From Verrucomicrobiaceae bacterium (GTDB lineage: Bacteria > Verrucomicrobiota > Verrucomicrobiia > Verrucomicrobiales > Verrucomicrobiaceae): 64,000 nucleotides of DNA. Positions 25,174-33,414 of this stretch are shown piece by piece; position 1 is the first letter of the stretch; every line of letters begins with the position of its first letter. Under the pieces are notes generated by a model. The model did not search any database, was not told the DNA's origin, and was given only the letters and a program-made list of their open reading frames with translations. The position numbers and the translations under genes were made by a program. The stretch lies in NCBI GenBank assembly GCA_027490195.1, contig JAIXYN010000031.1, positions 45,749 to 109,748 on the forward strand, read 5' to 3'.

Positions 25174-27537
25174 TCAAGGCTTCTTCACAAGGATGATGCG
25201 ATCACAAAGCACCATGTCTTCCTTCGCCTTGCCTCCATAGGTGGGGCCGTCGATTTTCAAAGATACCCAGGCTTCCCATTGATTCAAGGCCCCGGGCTCA
25301 TAGGGGCGCTCGCCGAGTTGCTGATTTGTGGCCCAGCTCTTGGCTGAGAACCAAACCCAGCAATCGGGCGTCAGCGTGATGTCTCCCAGTTTGTGGAGGC
25401 GGTATTTGCCGGGCGTGATGTCTTTTTGCTCCAGGCGAATTCTCGCGCCTTCTTTGCCTTTGGGCGGATGCCGCGATTCCCATTGGTAGAAGCCTATTTG
25501 CAGCGGCAGGTCGGGCATGTGAATGGTCGTAGCGTAACCCCAGGCGGCGTCGGCATCCTTCACGGTCAGCGGTCCGGTTTGTGTGCCTGAGTTGGTGGGC
25601 ACAAAGGTCTGAATGCGGGAACGGTCGATGCCATCGAACTGGGCTGGCAGCGGCTTCTCCACGCCACCGCCCTCGATGATGGCCATGAAATCGGCTAGCG
25701 CTCCAGGCGCAAAAGGTCGCGGGCTGGCAGCCTGAATGCGGCTAGCGAAGACGTTGGCGTCCTGGAAATAATCCGGGTTCGCTTTCCGCAGCTTAAACCA
25801 CTTCCATAGGCTGGCGAAATCCAGCTCGCGTCGTAGCAGACGGACATTGGCCAGCGCCTCGGGCGTAGAGGCAGATCGGGTTTCCATCTCGTCGAATCGG
25901 CGCTGCCAGCGCTGGATGTTTTCCACGGTGAGGTAAGGAAAAATGCGGTCTTCAAAATGAGGTCCGGCCGTGAAGGTAACAGCGCGTGGCAGTTCGCGCA
26001 TCGCCTCGCGTCCTTGTTCCAGCTCCTCAAGGTAAAGGCGTGCCAGCTCAGCGGCCGGGCCGTATTGGTGATCGGTGAACTCGCGAATCAGCGCATCGGT
26101 GTCGCAGTTCACATCCTGCATGAGTTTGCGGATGAGAAAGCTCTGCAACTCGCTGAGACCGGAGCGGTCATTCGCACCACGATGGTCGGTGAACACGCCC
26201 TCGACGCCCGCTTTGTGCATGAGGCGCATCTGATTGATGTTGCGCCGCAGGTTGCCCACCGGCAGCATCGCGCCGCTGCCCCACGGATTAGGATACAGCC
26301 AAGCCCAGAGATGAGAGGTGATGCGGCCCCATGCCTGGATATCGCCATAGGTCTCCTGCACCCTGGCATCAGGATGATGCCAGTCGGCGAAGAAGCAGTC
26401 TTCGATCGGCGCAAAGGAGATGATCAGATTTTCCGGAAGTTTGCCTCCGGCGGGCAGCGTGGGCGGCTTCTGGGTCTGGCTGCGGCGGTAGGCCAGTGTC
26501 TTGACGAACTTCCCGGGATGCTGCTTTTGCATGAGACCACAGAGTTCGATGAGGTAATCGTAGATCGGACCGCCCGGGCTTTGAAATTTCTTCTCCAGTG
26601 CCTTGCAGTCCGGGCAGTAGCAGAAGGCGTCCGCATTGTCGGCCGCGTCCACCGTGATGATGTCGTTTCCGGGAACGATGGCAATGTGTTTGAGGATGTT
26701 GCGTGTCAGTTCCTGCCGCAGTGCGGGATTGCTGAAACACAACTGCAGGCCGGTCGTGCGCCTGCCGTTGGCGTGCATGCTAAAGAATTCGGGATTCGTC
26801 GCAAAGTAGTCCCGCCGCTCCATCCAAGGAAATGATTTGGAGTAAACCGTGTCAGGCGTGGGCGGGATGTAGGCAAATGAGCTGTGCACGAACTTATCGT
26901 TGCGCAGATACGGCACAAAGCTGGCCTCCGGCCGACTCCCCCATTTCTCGGAGGCCATGTTCATCCCGTTCTGATAATAGAAGTGCGGGTCACCGATCAG
27001 GCCCACCTCGCGGGAGCGGAACGAGAACCCGCGCTTTCGCTCGAACGGCTTCAGCGACACCGTCGGCGCAGTGGGAATGACCGGCTTCTCAAACACCGAA
27101 TACCAGCGCCAGCCCAGCGAGTTCTCCAGGAACTCCATCACCGCACTCAGGTTGCCGTGAACGCCTTTACCATAGAGATAAATGTCGCCACCCTTGCTCC
27201 GGGAAAACTGTTCCTGGTCCTTTACCTCCTTCAATGGATCAGTGCCCAACTTTTCACTCACTGCTGCACTGATGCCGACATAAAGACAAGGGCTGTCACC
27301 AGTAGCCTTATCCGCATCCATCACCGGGAACTCCGCGCCAGTCATCTGTCTGAGGTATTCCGATAGCTTGGCAAGGGCATAACCATCCACCGCCGATGGA
27401 TTCGCTGGCTTCACGATGCGGAAGTCGGTCTTGCCATTGGTGCATAGCGCGAGTTCGGCGGATTGCAGTCGAGCGAGCGGCGCGAGCAGCAACGCGGAGG
27501 CAACCAGGGCGGGAAGAAGTGAGAAGGTTTGTTTCAT
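25174..27537 (-). CDS. DUF4838 exported protein (alpha-glucuronidase-like N-terminal fold)
   Basis: A 787-residue exported protein. Signal peptide MKQTFSLLPALVASALLLAP. Residues ~30-150 resemble the N-terminal alpha/beta domain of GH67/GH20-type enzymes (YALAKLSEYLRQMTGAEFPVMD, GVHGNLSAVMEFLENSLGWRWY); about 250-560 is the DUF4838 domain, with CYCPDC and the SFAPIEDCFFADWHHPD segment. The last ~170 residues form an extra beta-domain (VWFSAKSWATNQQ, EAWVSLKIDGPTYGG) also present in the next DUF4838 protein. DUF4838 enzymes are glycosidase-like but poorly characterised. The ATG at 27537 is chosen as the signal-peptide start. It is 20 bases after the next DUF4838 stop, so the two are co-transcribed. 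Confidence 0.88.
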   Translation of the reverse strand: MKQTFSLLPALVASALLLAPLARLQSAELALCTNGKTDFRIVKPANPSAVDGYALAKLSEYLRQMTGAEFPVMDADKATGDSPCLYVGISAAVSEKLGTDPLKEVKDQEQFSRSKGGDIYLYGKGVHGNLSAVMEFLENSLGWRWYSVFEKPVIPTAPTVSLKPFERKRGFSFRSREVGLIGDPHFYYQNGMNMASEKWGSRPEASFVPYLRNDKFVHSSFAYIPPTPDTVYSKSFPWMERRDYFATNPEFFSMHANGRRTTGLQLCFSNPALRQELTRNILKHIAIVPGNDIITVDAADNADAFCYCPDCKALEKKFQSPGGPIYDYLIELCGLMQKQHPGKFVKTLAYRRSQTQKPPTLPAGGKLPENLIISFAPIEDCFFADWHHPDARVQETYGDIQAWGRITSHLWAWLYPNPWGSGAMLPVGNLRRNINQMRLMHKAGVEGVFTDHRGANDRSGLSELQSFLIRKLMQDVNCDTDALIREFTDHQYGPAAELARLYLEELEQGREAMRELPRAVTFTAGPHFEDRIFPYLTVENIQRWQRRFDEMETRSASTPEALANVRLLRRELDFASLWKWFKLRKANPDYFQDANVFASRIQAASPRPFAPGALADFMAIIEGGGVEKPLPAQFDGIDRSRIQTFVPTNSGTQTGPLTVKDADAAWGYATTIHMPDLPLQIGFYQWESRHPPKGKEGARIRLEQKDITPGKYRLHKLGDITLTPDCWVWFSAKSWATNQQLGERPYEPGALNQWEAWVSLKIDGPTYGGKAKEDMVLCDRIILVKKP

Positions 27538-27557
27538 GGTTTCAGTGGTGCAGTGCC

Positions 27558-29951
27558 TCATTTTTGGACCGATTGAGGCGGCACGGCGATCACTTGGTCG
27601 ATGAGGACTTGATCGGGCAGTTTCGAGTCCTTCACATAGGTCGGGCCGGTGAACTTCAGGGAGACCCAGACTTCCATCTCGTTGCTCGGCGGCGGGACGG
27701 CTCCCCAGCCGATGGGTAACCAGAGGTAAACGTTCGACCAGAGACCGCAGTGGCCGGTGAGAGGTGCCGTGCCGATGAGGTACCAATGCCAGGCTTCGTC
27801 CTCCGGAATCTTGTCCTTGTCCAATGTCATGCTGCCCCAGTCGCGCGGGGCCACGTCGTCGTGGATCTTCATCTGGAAAGGCACCTTGTGCTCACCCGGT
27901 TTGCCGCTTCCGAAGCGGCGAGCCTGCCCGCCTGCGGCGCTGGGGTCTTTCACGAGGTTGGGCCCGGGATCACCGATACCGACGAGCCGCAGATTCGCGT
28001 TGCGGCCCACAAACTGGGCGGGCGGCTCCAAGCGCAGGGTGGCCAGTTCGCCATCGAAGGCGGGGCCTCCGTTGTTGACCCAGACATGCACGTTAGTGGC
28101 CCAGGTCTGAATCAACATGCGCTTGTTCTTCTCGTAGCGGCGCAGCACCTCTTCCTTCCGGCCTCTCCACGCGGGGCTCTCGGCGTAGCGGTGCCACAGG
28201 TGCAGAAGTCCGGAATCGACGGGCACGCGCTCCAGTTGCACATGGCGGAGATGTTTTGTGTTAGCCTCGCCAGCACAGAGCGCTTCGGCTTCGTTGAGCC
28301 AGGTGTTGATCTGCGTGTAGAACTCGGAGTTCAGCCAGGGAATCACCGAGGCGGGCGTTTCGAAATACGACTTGTCACCGGCCTCGGTCAAAGTGGCAAG
28401 CCGGTTGTAATACTTCCGCATCGGACTGGCAGCCGGACCGAAATATCCACTGAGATACTCGTCGATGAGCACTTCGTCGCTCAGCTCCGGATGCACGGAT
28501 TTCCGGAAGAACAGCCAGTCGCGCATGGGGCGGAACGACAAGTCGATGCCCGCCTGCTCGATGAACACTCGGTCGATGCCGAGCCGGTGCCAATCCTCAA
28601 GATTCTTCAGAATCTTGGTCGTGCCGTCGTACGGATAGCGGAAGGGAGTGCGAAGCTGCGCGTAATCCCAAGCAAAGAGCTGCCCGTCTTGAATCGCCTT
28701 CGCCCAGCCTTCGGTGACTTCCCGCGCGGCGCGATTGGTAGGAGCACTCAGAGGCCGCAGCACGTCGGCGATTTCGTCCGCGCGGTATTCCAGATCCAGC
28801 AGCGCCAGCCGGACGACCACGTTTTCTCGCGGACGAATCATCTTGGGTGCTCGCTTGGTGAACTGATATGCCTCGGTCAACAGTTTCACGTCCGGGTATT
28901 TTTCGGCAATGCGAGCCGCGACGTCATTGACAAAGGCGAGCGTCGTGCCGGCGTAGGAACCCTCGCGCTGGGCGATGGCGGAGCACTCCGGGCAGCGGCA
29001 GTATTTGGAACTCGTGTCGTTCTGCGAGAACGCATACATCCGGGGCGGTGGCGTCCCCTTTTGCACCGCTTCCGCGCGGTCTTCTTCGATGTATTGTCGC
29101 AGTTGTTGGGCGACGCGTTCCTTGAGTTCGGCGTTGGTCAGGCAGAAGTCGTGACCGAGCGGGCCGGTCGGTCGCGGTGCTCGTTTCCCATCTTCCATCA
29201 TCGCGAAGAACTCGGGTTTCACGTCCTGCCACTTCTCCTGATAGATGGAAAAGGTGTGGCTGGAGCCGGGACGGCCGAAACGCTCGGAAAAACCGAAGCG
29301 CGGCTCATAGAGCCAGAAGCTGCCGCCGTTGAAGTGGCCGCCGTTGTAGCGGTTGCGCACGAGGAAGCGGGCGTAGTCCTCCTTCGAGATGCGTTTCGGG
29401 TCGTCGTGTCGCGGATAGAGCGTGGTCTCGCGCCAGGAGAACGCGGGCCGACCGCGCACGTCGAGAGCGGGGACCGCGAAGTCGCGATTGGCCGGGACGA
29501 TCTCGATGTCCGGCGCGATCCACCGGCAGCCCGCCTTTGAATCGAGAAACTCATACACCGCATACAGAGTGCCGCGCGGACGCCCGCCGGTCAGGATGAG
29601 GTCCTCGCCCGCCGTGAGCAGCACCCAATCCTCCTCGCCCAGCGCCGCGAGATCGACCCCGGCCTTGGCCGCCCGGCGCGTGTGCCCGATATAAATGCCC
29701 GGCCCGGTGTGATCGCCCTCCTTCACGATTCGAAATGCCGCCCCCGTGATCTTCTGCAGGAAGAGCGCGAGTTCTTCAGCGGCGAATCGCTCCGCTTCGG
29801 TCGCGGTCTCTGCGGCCTTAATAACGATGGCGTGACGAGCAACGCCGTTCTCCGCGAGGCGAAGCGGATGTGGGGTAACGGTGCGTCCAGGCCCATCCGT
29901 AGCTAACAGCGCGGCGAGTGGATAGAGAAGAAGGGCTGCGAGGTGTTTCAT
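27558..29951 (-). CDS. DUF4838 exported protein with C-terminal beta-domain
   Basis: A 797-residue exported protein. MKHLAALLLYPLAALLA is the signal peptide; residues about 35-150 are the GH67/GH20-like N-terminal fold (AEELALFLQKITGAAFRIVKEG, GTLYAVYEFLDSKAGCRWIAPD). The DUF4838 core follows, with CRCPECSAIAQREG and QLFAWDYAQLRTPF. The C-terminal ~150 residues (NEMEVWVSLKFTGPTYVKDSK) match the C-terminal domain of the neighbouring DUF4838 protein. Probably acts on an acidic or amino-sugar polysaccharide; not demonstrated. The long in-frame upstream extension is rejected because it overlaps the amidohydrolase gene. Paralogue and probable operon partner of the preceding entry. Confidence 0.88.
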   Translation of the reverse strand: MKHLAALLLYPLAALLATDGPGRTVTPHPLRLAENGVARHAIVIKAAETATEAERFAAEELALFLQKITGAAFRIVKEGDHTGPGIYIGHTRRAAKAGVDLAALGEEDWVLLTAGEDLILTGGRPRGTLYAVYEFLDSKAGCRWIAPDIEIVPANRDFAVPALDVRGRPAFSWRETTLYPRHDDPKRISKEDYARFLVRNRYNGGHFNGGSFWLYEPRFGFSERFGRPGSSHTFSIYQEKWQDVKPEFFAMMEDGKRAPRPTGPLGHDFCLTNAELKERVAQQLRQYIEEDRAEAVQKGTPPPRMYAFSQNDTSSKYCRCPECSAIAQREGSYAGTTLAFVNDVAARIAEKYPDVKLLTEAYQFTKRAPKMIRPRENVVVRLALLDLEYRADEIADVLRPLSAPTNRAAREVTEGWAKAIQDGQLFAWDYAQLRTPFRYPYDGTTKILKNLEDWHRLGIDRVFIEQAGIDLSFRPMRDWLFFRKSVHPELSDEVLIDEYLSGYFGPAASPMRKYYNRLATLTEAGDKSYFETPASVIPWLNSEFYTQINTWLNEAEALCAGEANTKHLRHVQLERVPVDSGLLHLWHRYAESPAWRGRKEEVLRRYEKNKRMLIQTWATNVHVWVNNGGPAFDGELATLRLEPPAQFVGRNANLRLVGIGDPGPNLVKDPSAAGGQARRFGSGKPGEHKVPFQMKIHDDVAPRDWGSMTLDKDKIPEDEAWHWYLIGTAPLTGHCGLWSNVYLWLPIGWGAVPPPSNEMEVWVSLKFTGPTYVKDSKLPDQVLIDQVIAVPPQSVQK

Positions 29952-30001
29952 GATTGGTTGGCTACTGGAGTGGCGGTGGCAAATAACAGGGGCGCGGCGG
30001 T

Positions 30002-31129
30002 TCAGGGGCGGGCAGTTGCTGCGGGCTTGCGCTCCCAAGCTTCCTTCAGCCGGAAGACTCGCTCGGCGTTTTGGTGGTAGAACTTTTCGATCACGGCGCG
30101 CGGCAGGTTCAGCGCCTCGACCTGGCGGCCTTGGTGGCTGGTCTGGCCGGCACCCGCGTAATACGCAAAGTCTTCCCGATAAGATGTCTCCAGAAGCTTC
30201 AAGTGAGCATTCCGTCGCTCTTCGCCAGGGGGAAGTGCGTTGAAGTAGGGCTGCCAGCCCGCGTCGAGGCCATAGAGCAAGCGGTCCTGGTATTTGATCA
30301 AGAACGCGCGGACCTTTTCGCTTGGTTGACGGGCCAGCGTTTTCGTACGGGCGGAGACTTCGGCATAAAAGTTGGGATAGCGATCGAGCCGCCGGGCGAG
30401 GGCATCGAGGTCGTGTTCGAGGCTGCCGACGTGGGCACCGACGACAACCAGGGTGGGATGTTTTTCCATGATGCGGTCCCGCGCCACCATGATCGACTCG
30501 TGGCTTGGAATTTCCGGCTTGCCGTAAAAGTGGAATTGCTTCTGCCGCGAATAGTAGTGGAAGTGCGGGCTGTCCTTGTCGAGCGGCAGCCACGCCTCGA
30601 GCGGCTCGGCGAGATGGGCATACAGCACCTTTTCCGACTTGGCGAGATAGGCGTAGATTGGGTCCCAGAGCGCATCGTCAGGCATTCGGAAGCTCCCGTC
30701 GGGGCGCTTGAGCACGAGGCCGATTTCCTTCCATATCTTTACACCGAGGGCTCCGCGCTCAAAGGTCTGCCCGAGCGAGGCGATGACCTTCTCCGTGTAA
30801 CCCGGCTCATCGCAGCTCTGAAGTGAGAAGGTCGATATGACCGGGTAAAGTTGGGGGTGCTGGCGATAGAGGTCGAAGGCGATTTCGTGCATGCGCCCCA
30901 GGTGCTTGCCCCCCACATTGACGCAGATATTGACCGTCTGGATGTTCAGCCGCCGGAATAGGACATGAAAAGCCGGATCATCCTCGAACATGTGGGAATG
31001 GGCATCGACCTTCAGCATCGCCTCGAATACCGGAGCCGCTTCTGCCGGGCCGGGCGCAGCGGCGCAGGACTGAGCGAGGAGCAAGGTGAGTGCAGTGGTG
31101 AAGAGAAACAAGTGTGTCGGCGGTTTCAT
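30002..31129 (-). CDS. Exported amidohydrolase-2 family metal-dependent hydrolase
   Basis: A 375-residue TIM-barrel hydrolase of the amidohydrolase_2 family with a signal peptide (MKPPTHLFLFTTALTLLLAQS). Motifs: VDAHSHMFED (the HxH metal site), VVVGAHVGSLEHD (a second His region) and LLYGLDAGWQPY (late Asp). Such enzymes decarboxylate or hydrolyse aromatic or cyclic acids; an exported copy between CAZyme-type genes suggests handling of a sugar-acid or lactone product, which is inference. ATG at 31129 is the signal-peptide start. It follows the sialidase gene by 64 bases. Confidence 0.8.
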   Translation of the reverse strand: MKPPTHLFLFTTALTLLLAQSCAAAPGPAEAAPVFEAMLKVDAHSHMFEDDPAFHVLFRRLNIQTVNICVNVGGKHLGRMHEIAFDLYRQHPQLYPVISTFSLQSCDEPGYTEKVIASLGQTFERGALGVKIWKEIGLVLKRPDGSFRMPDDALWDPIYAYLAKSEKVLYAHLAEPLEAWLPLDKDSPHFHYYSRQKQFHFYGKPEIPSHESIMVARDRIMEKHPTLVVVGAHVGSLEHDLDALARRLDRYPNFYAEVSARTKTLARQPSEKVRAFLIKYQDRLLYGLDAGWQPYFNALPPGEERRNAHLKLLETSYREDFAYYAGAGQTSHQGRQVEALNLPRAVIEKFYHQNAERVFRLKEAWERKPAATARP

Positions 31130-31193
31130 GGTTTCGATTTCTGCGCATCCCTGTCGCGCGAGGGGTTCCTGGCGTGCGCGGTCATTCCGGTCC

Positions 31194-32255
31194 TTATCTA
31201 GACTGAGGGGCCACTCGAATACGCGCCGAGTGAATGTCGCCATACAGCTCGCCGGGAGAGCCTTTGATCTGGGCCCAGATGGCCAAGAGTGTGCCGTCGG
31301 CGAGTTCGGTAAGGGCTGGATAGCAAATGGACCAGCCGCCGACTTTCGCGGGTCGATCGGCGAGTAGCGTTGGCTCGCTCCAAGTCAGGCCTTCATCGCG
31401 GGACGTACGCATGATCAGCGGGAAGCGCAGTGGTGTGGGGCCGGGATTGTAGGTAAGGACGAGCGTGCCATCGCGCGTGCAAAGCAGATGCGAGGCGCTT
31501 GATGTGGCGGTAAGGCCGGTCTTCTCCGGCGCGCTCCATGTTTCGCCTTTGTCAGCGCTGATGGACCGCCAGAGCAGGCCGTCCTTCGTGCGCAGCATCA
31601 TGTGGATTTTGCCGGACTTGGTCTCAGCGATGGTCGGCTCGCCGCCCTGGCCTTCCGGATTGGCCACCGCGCCGAATCGCTTCCACGTCTTGCCTCCATC
31701 GCGCGATTTCATCACGCCGCCGGCTTTCGTGCCTCGTGTGTGCAGCGGAACGAGCAGCTCGCCACTGGACAACTGAATGCCATTCGAGCGTGTGGTGTGA
31801 TTGGGCTGGTTGATCTTCACCGGCTCGATCCAAGTCTTCGCCGAGTCACTGCTACGGCGGAAGTAGATGTCGATCTGCGGATCGAAGCAGGAGAAGAACA
31901 AGAAGGTCTCCTTCCCTGCAACGAACAGCACGGGATCGAAGTCGGCCTTGCCCGCGATGTCCTGCAAGACCGTCACCTCGCCCCAGGTGCGGCCTTGATC
32001 CAATGAAAACGCCTGCACGATGCGCTGCGATTCCGCGCCCTCCGATGGTGACGAGAACCACGCGGCCATCATCCGCCCATCAGGCAGTACCGTGAGGCTT
32101 GGCCCCAGATTGTAGCCCGAAGTGTTCGCCGGGTCCTTCGGGTCCGTGCTCGTGTGAGTGAAGACGACTGTGCGGTCGGTGATCTGGATGGAAGGCGTCT
32201 CAGCATGAAGCGGAGCGATGAGTAGCGCAGTGATGAGTTTGAGTATGTGTTTCAT
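31194..32255 (-). CDS. Exported sialidase (BNR/Asp-box beta-propeller)
   Basis: A 353-residue intact sialidase-type propeller with signal peptide MKHILKLITALLIAPLHA. Five Asp-box motifs (S/T-x-D-x-G-x-T-W type) are seen: SLDQGRTW, SSDSAKTW, SRDGGKTW, SADKGETW and SRDEGLTW. Sialidases of this type cleave terminal sialic or related nonulosonic acids; a true catalytic Arg triad and Tyr/Glu pair were not verified. Its ATG overlaps the stop of a sialidase-like remnant (ATGA at 32252-32255), a tandem array that has partly decayed. Confidence 0.85.
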   Translation of the reverse strand: MKHILKLITALLIAPLHAETPSIQITDRTVVFTHTSTDPKDPANTSGYNLGPSLTVLPDGRMMAAWFSSPSEGAESQRIVQAFSLDQGRTWGEVTVLQDIAGKADFDPVLFVAGKETFLFFSCFDPQIDIYFRRSSDSAKTWIEPVKINQPNHTTRSNGIQLSSGELLVPLHTRGTKAGGVMKSRDGGKTWKRFGAVANPEGQGGEPTIAETKSGKIHMMLRTKDGLLWRSISADKGETWSAPEKTGLTATSSASHLLCTRDGTLVLTYNPGPTPLRFPLIMRTSRDEGLTWSEPTLLADRPAKVGGWSICYPALTELADGTLLAIWAQIKGSPGELYGDIHSARIRVAPQSR

Positions 32256-32410
32256 TGATCAAATCGGATGCGGGCCAGATAAATGGCGGTCGGGAGTTCT
32301 ACGTGACGGTCCGGCGGCGGATTGCCGTCTTTGTCTTCGTGGTTGGAATAGTAGCTGACCCAGAGTTCACCCTTGTGCCACACCATCTCCTTAACGGCCT
32401 CTGTGCCGAG
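32252..32410 (-). pseudogene. C-terminal remnant of a sialidase-like protein
   Basis: A 52-codon minus-strand frame ending IYLARIRFDQ and containing KEMVWHKGELWVSYYSNHED, strings of the C-terminal blade of exo-sialidase-like propellers. It is open only from just after a TAG at 32411-32413, so only the 3' end of the gene remains. Its stop overlaps the start of the intact sialidase gene by three bases, as expected if the two once formed an operon. Confidence 0.65.
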
Positions 32411-32561
32411 AATCTACCTCCGCAGTGCGTTGATCAGCTCATCCACCTTGTTGATGAGGTCTTGCATCTGATTCTGGTTGTAGCTGCTGTCGGCCTCTGG
32501 GCCGAGTGTGCCTACTCCGTTCCTGTTGTTGCGATCGTTCTCTGGAGTCGATACTCGATTC
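32411..32561 (-). pseudogene. Short gene remnant ending in a helical C-terminus
   Basis: In the same frame as the sialidase remnant but upstream of the TAG, codons read ...NQNQMQDLINKVDELINALRR then stop. It has a plausible helical C-terminal composition but no start and no recognisable family. It may be the end of another broken gene. Low confidence. Confidence 0.35.
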
Positions 32562-33388
32562 CTATTTGGGGTTTGAAATGACTTTCAGGTCGGAGATACG
32601 ATAGCTCTGATTGCCGCGACTGGTGTTGGTGTGAGCGATGGCAAGGGTGTCGATCTTCGAGATTCGGCACTCATCAGGCCAGAACGGATAGGCAAAGGTC
32701 TTTCCATTGGCTTCGATGCTTATGGCTTGATGTGTGAGGCGAATCGTAACGACCGCTTCTTGCGTATTCTCCAGTCCGAATCCTCCCTCCAGCAACGCAA
32801 CTCGTGACCATCCCGCGTTGTGGATTCCTTTCTGCTTGCTGCGGTTCTGTGCCGCATCACTGAGCAGCCCCGTGTGAGGCAGATCATTGCCATCCAAGCG
32901 GCGTTTCGGATCAATATAGCAAATCCATAGCTAGGTCGCTGTATGAGACTCATCGCCGGTCTTCACTCGTTTCGGCGAATCGCTCAAGTGCTGAAAGATG
33001 CGGAACTGAAAACCCTCACAACCACCCAGACCCGTCTTCTCCTCGGTCTTTCCCCGAGTCCCAATAAAGATTCGGAAATCCCTTGTCCCAAACAATGCGG
33101 TGGGCACTTCCCGCGCTTTCGGGTCATAGCTCGACCGAAAGCGAAAGGTCAGTGTGGCGGGCAGTGGCGTTTCCGTAATTCGGCGCATCACGGTGCCTCG
33201 GCGACCTGCGACAAGAACTTCAAGATTATCAGCGGTTCCTTTGACGATCTTGACAGCCTCGCCCTTTTCTTTCTCTGGCCCGCCAAGAACTTGCCGCGCT
33301 GCATCGCTAGGAGACTCGGCGATGACTGTAGCGTTCAGTAGTAGCAAGAGAGCGGAGAGGATCCTGCGGGGGGGAGCCTGATTGGCAT
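32562..33388 (-). pseudogene. Exported protein gene with frameshift in a C-run and an in-frame stop
   Basis: From the ATG at 33388 the frame reads MPIRLPP and should continue as a signal peptide (RRILSALLLLLNATVIA), but one base is missing in a C7 run (G7 at 33368-33374 on the plus strand), shifting the frame. After the shift the frame 33347-32931 is open for 138 codons, then meets TAG at 32931-32933 and continues in the same frame to 32562. The whole product would be an ~270-residue exported beta-rich protein of unrecognised family, perhaps a LamG/DUF1080-like fold (FGTRDFRIFIGTRGK, GFQFRIFQHL). The single-base homopolymer loss could also be a sequencing error, but the TAG is independent evidence of decay. 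Confidence 0.75.
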
Positions 33389-33414
33389 GAAGGCAAGAAG
33401 TTTGGGGGGCAAGC

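Noticed and set aside
27750..29540. Long plus-strand frame (596 codons) opposite the second DUF4838 gene.
   Set aside because: Antisense shadow of a clear exported protein with strong family motifs; the frame itself has no recognisable domain.
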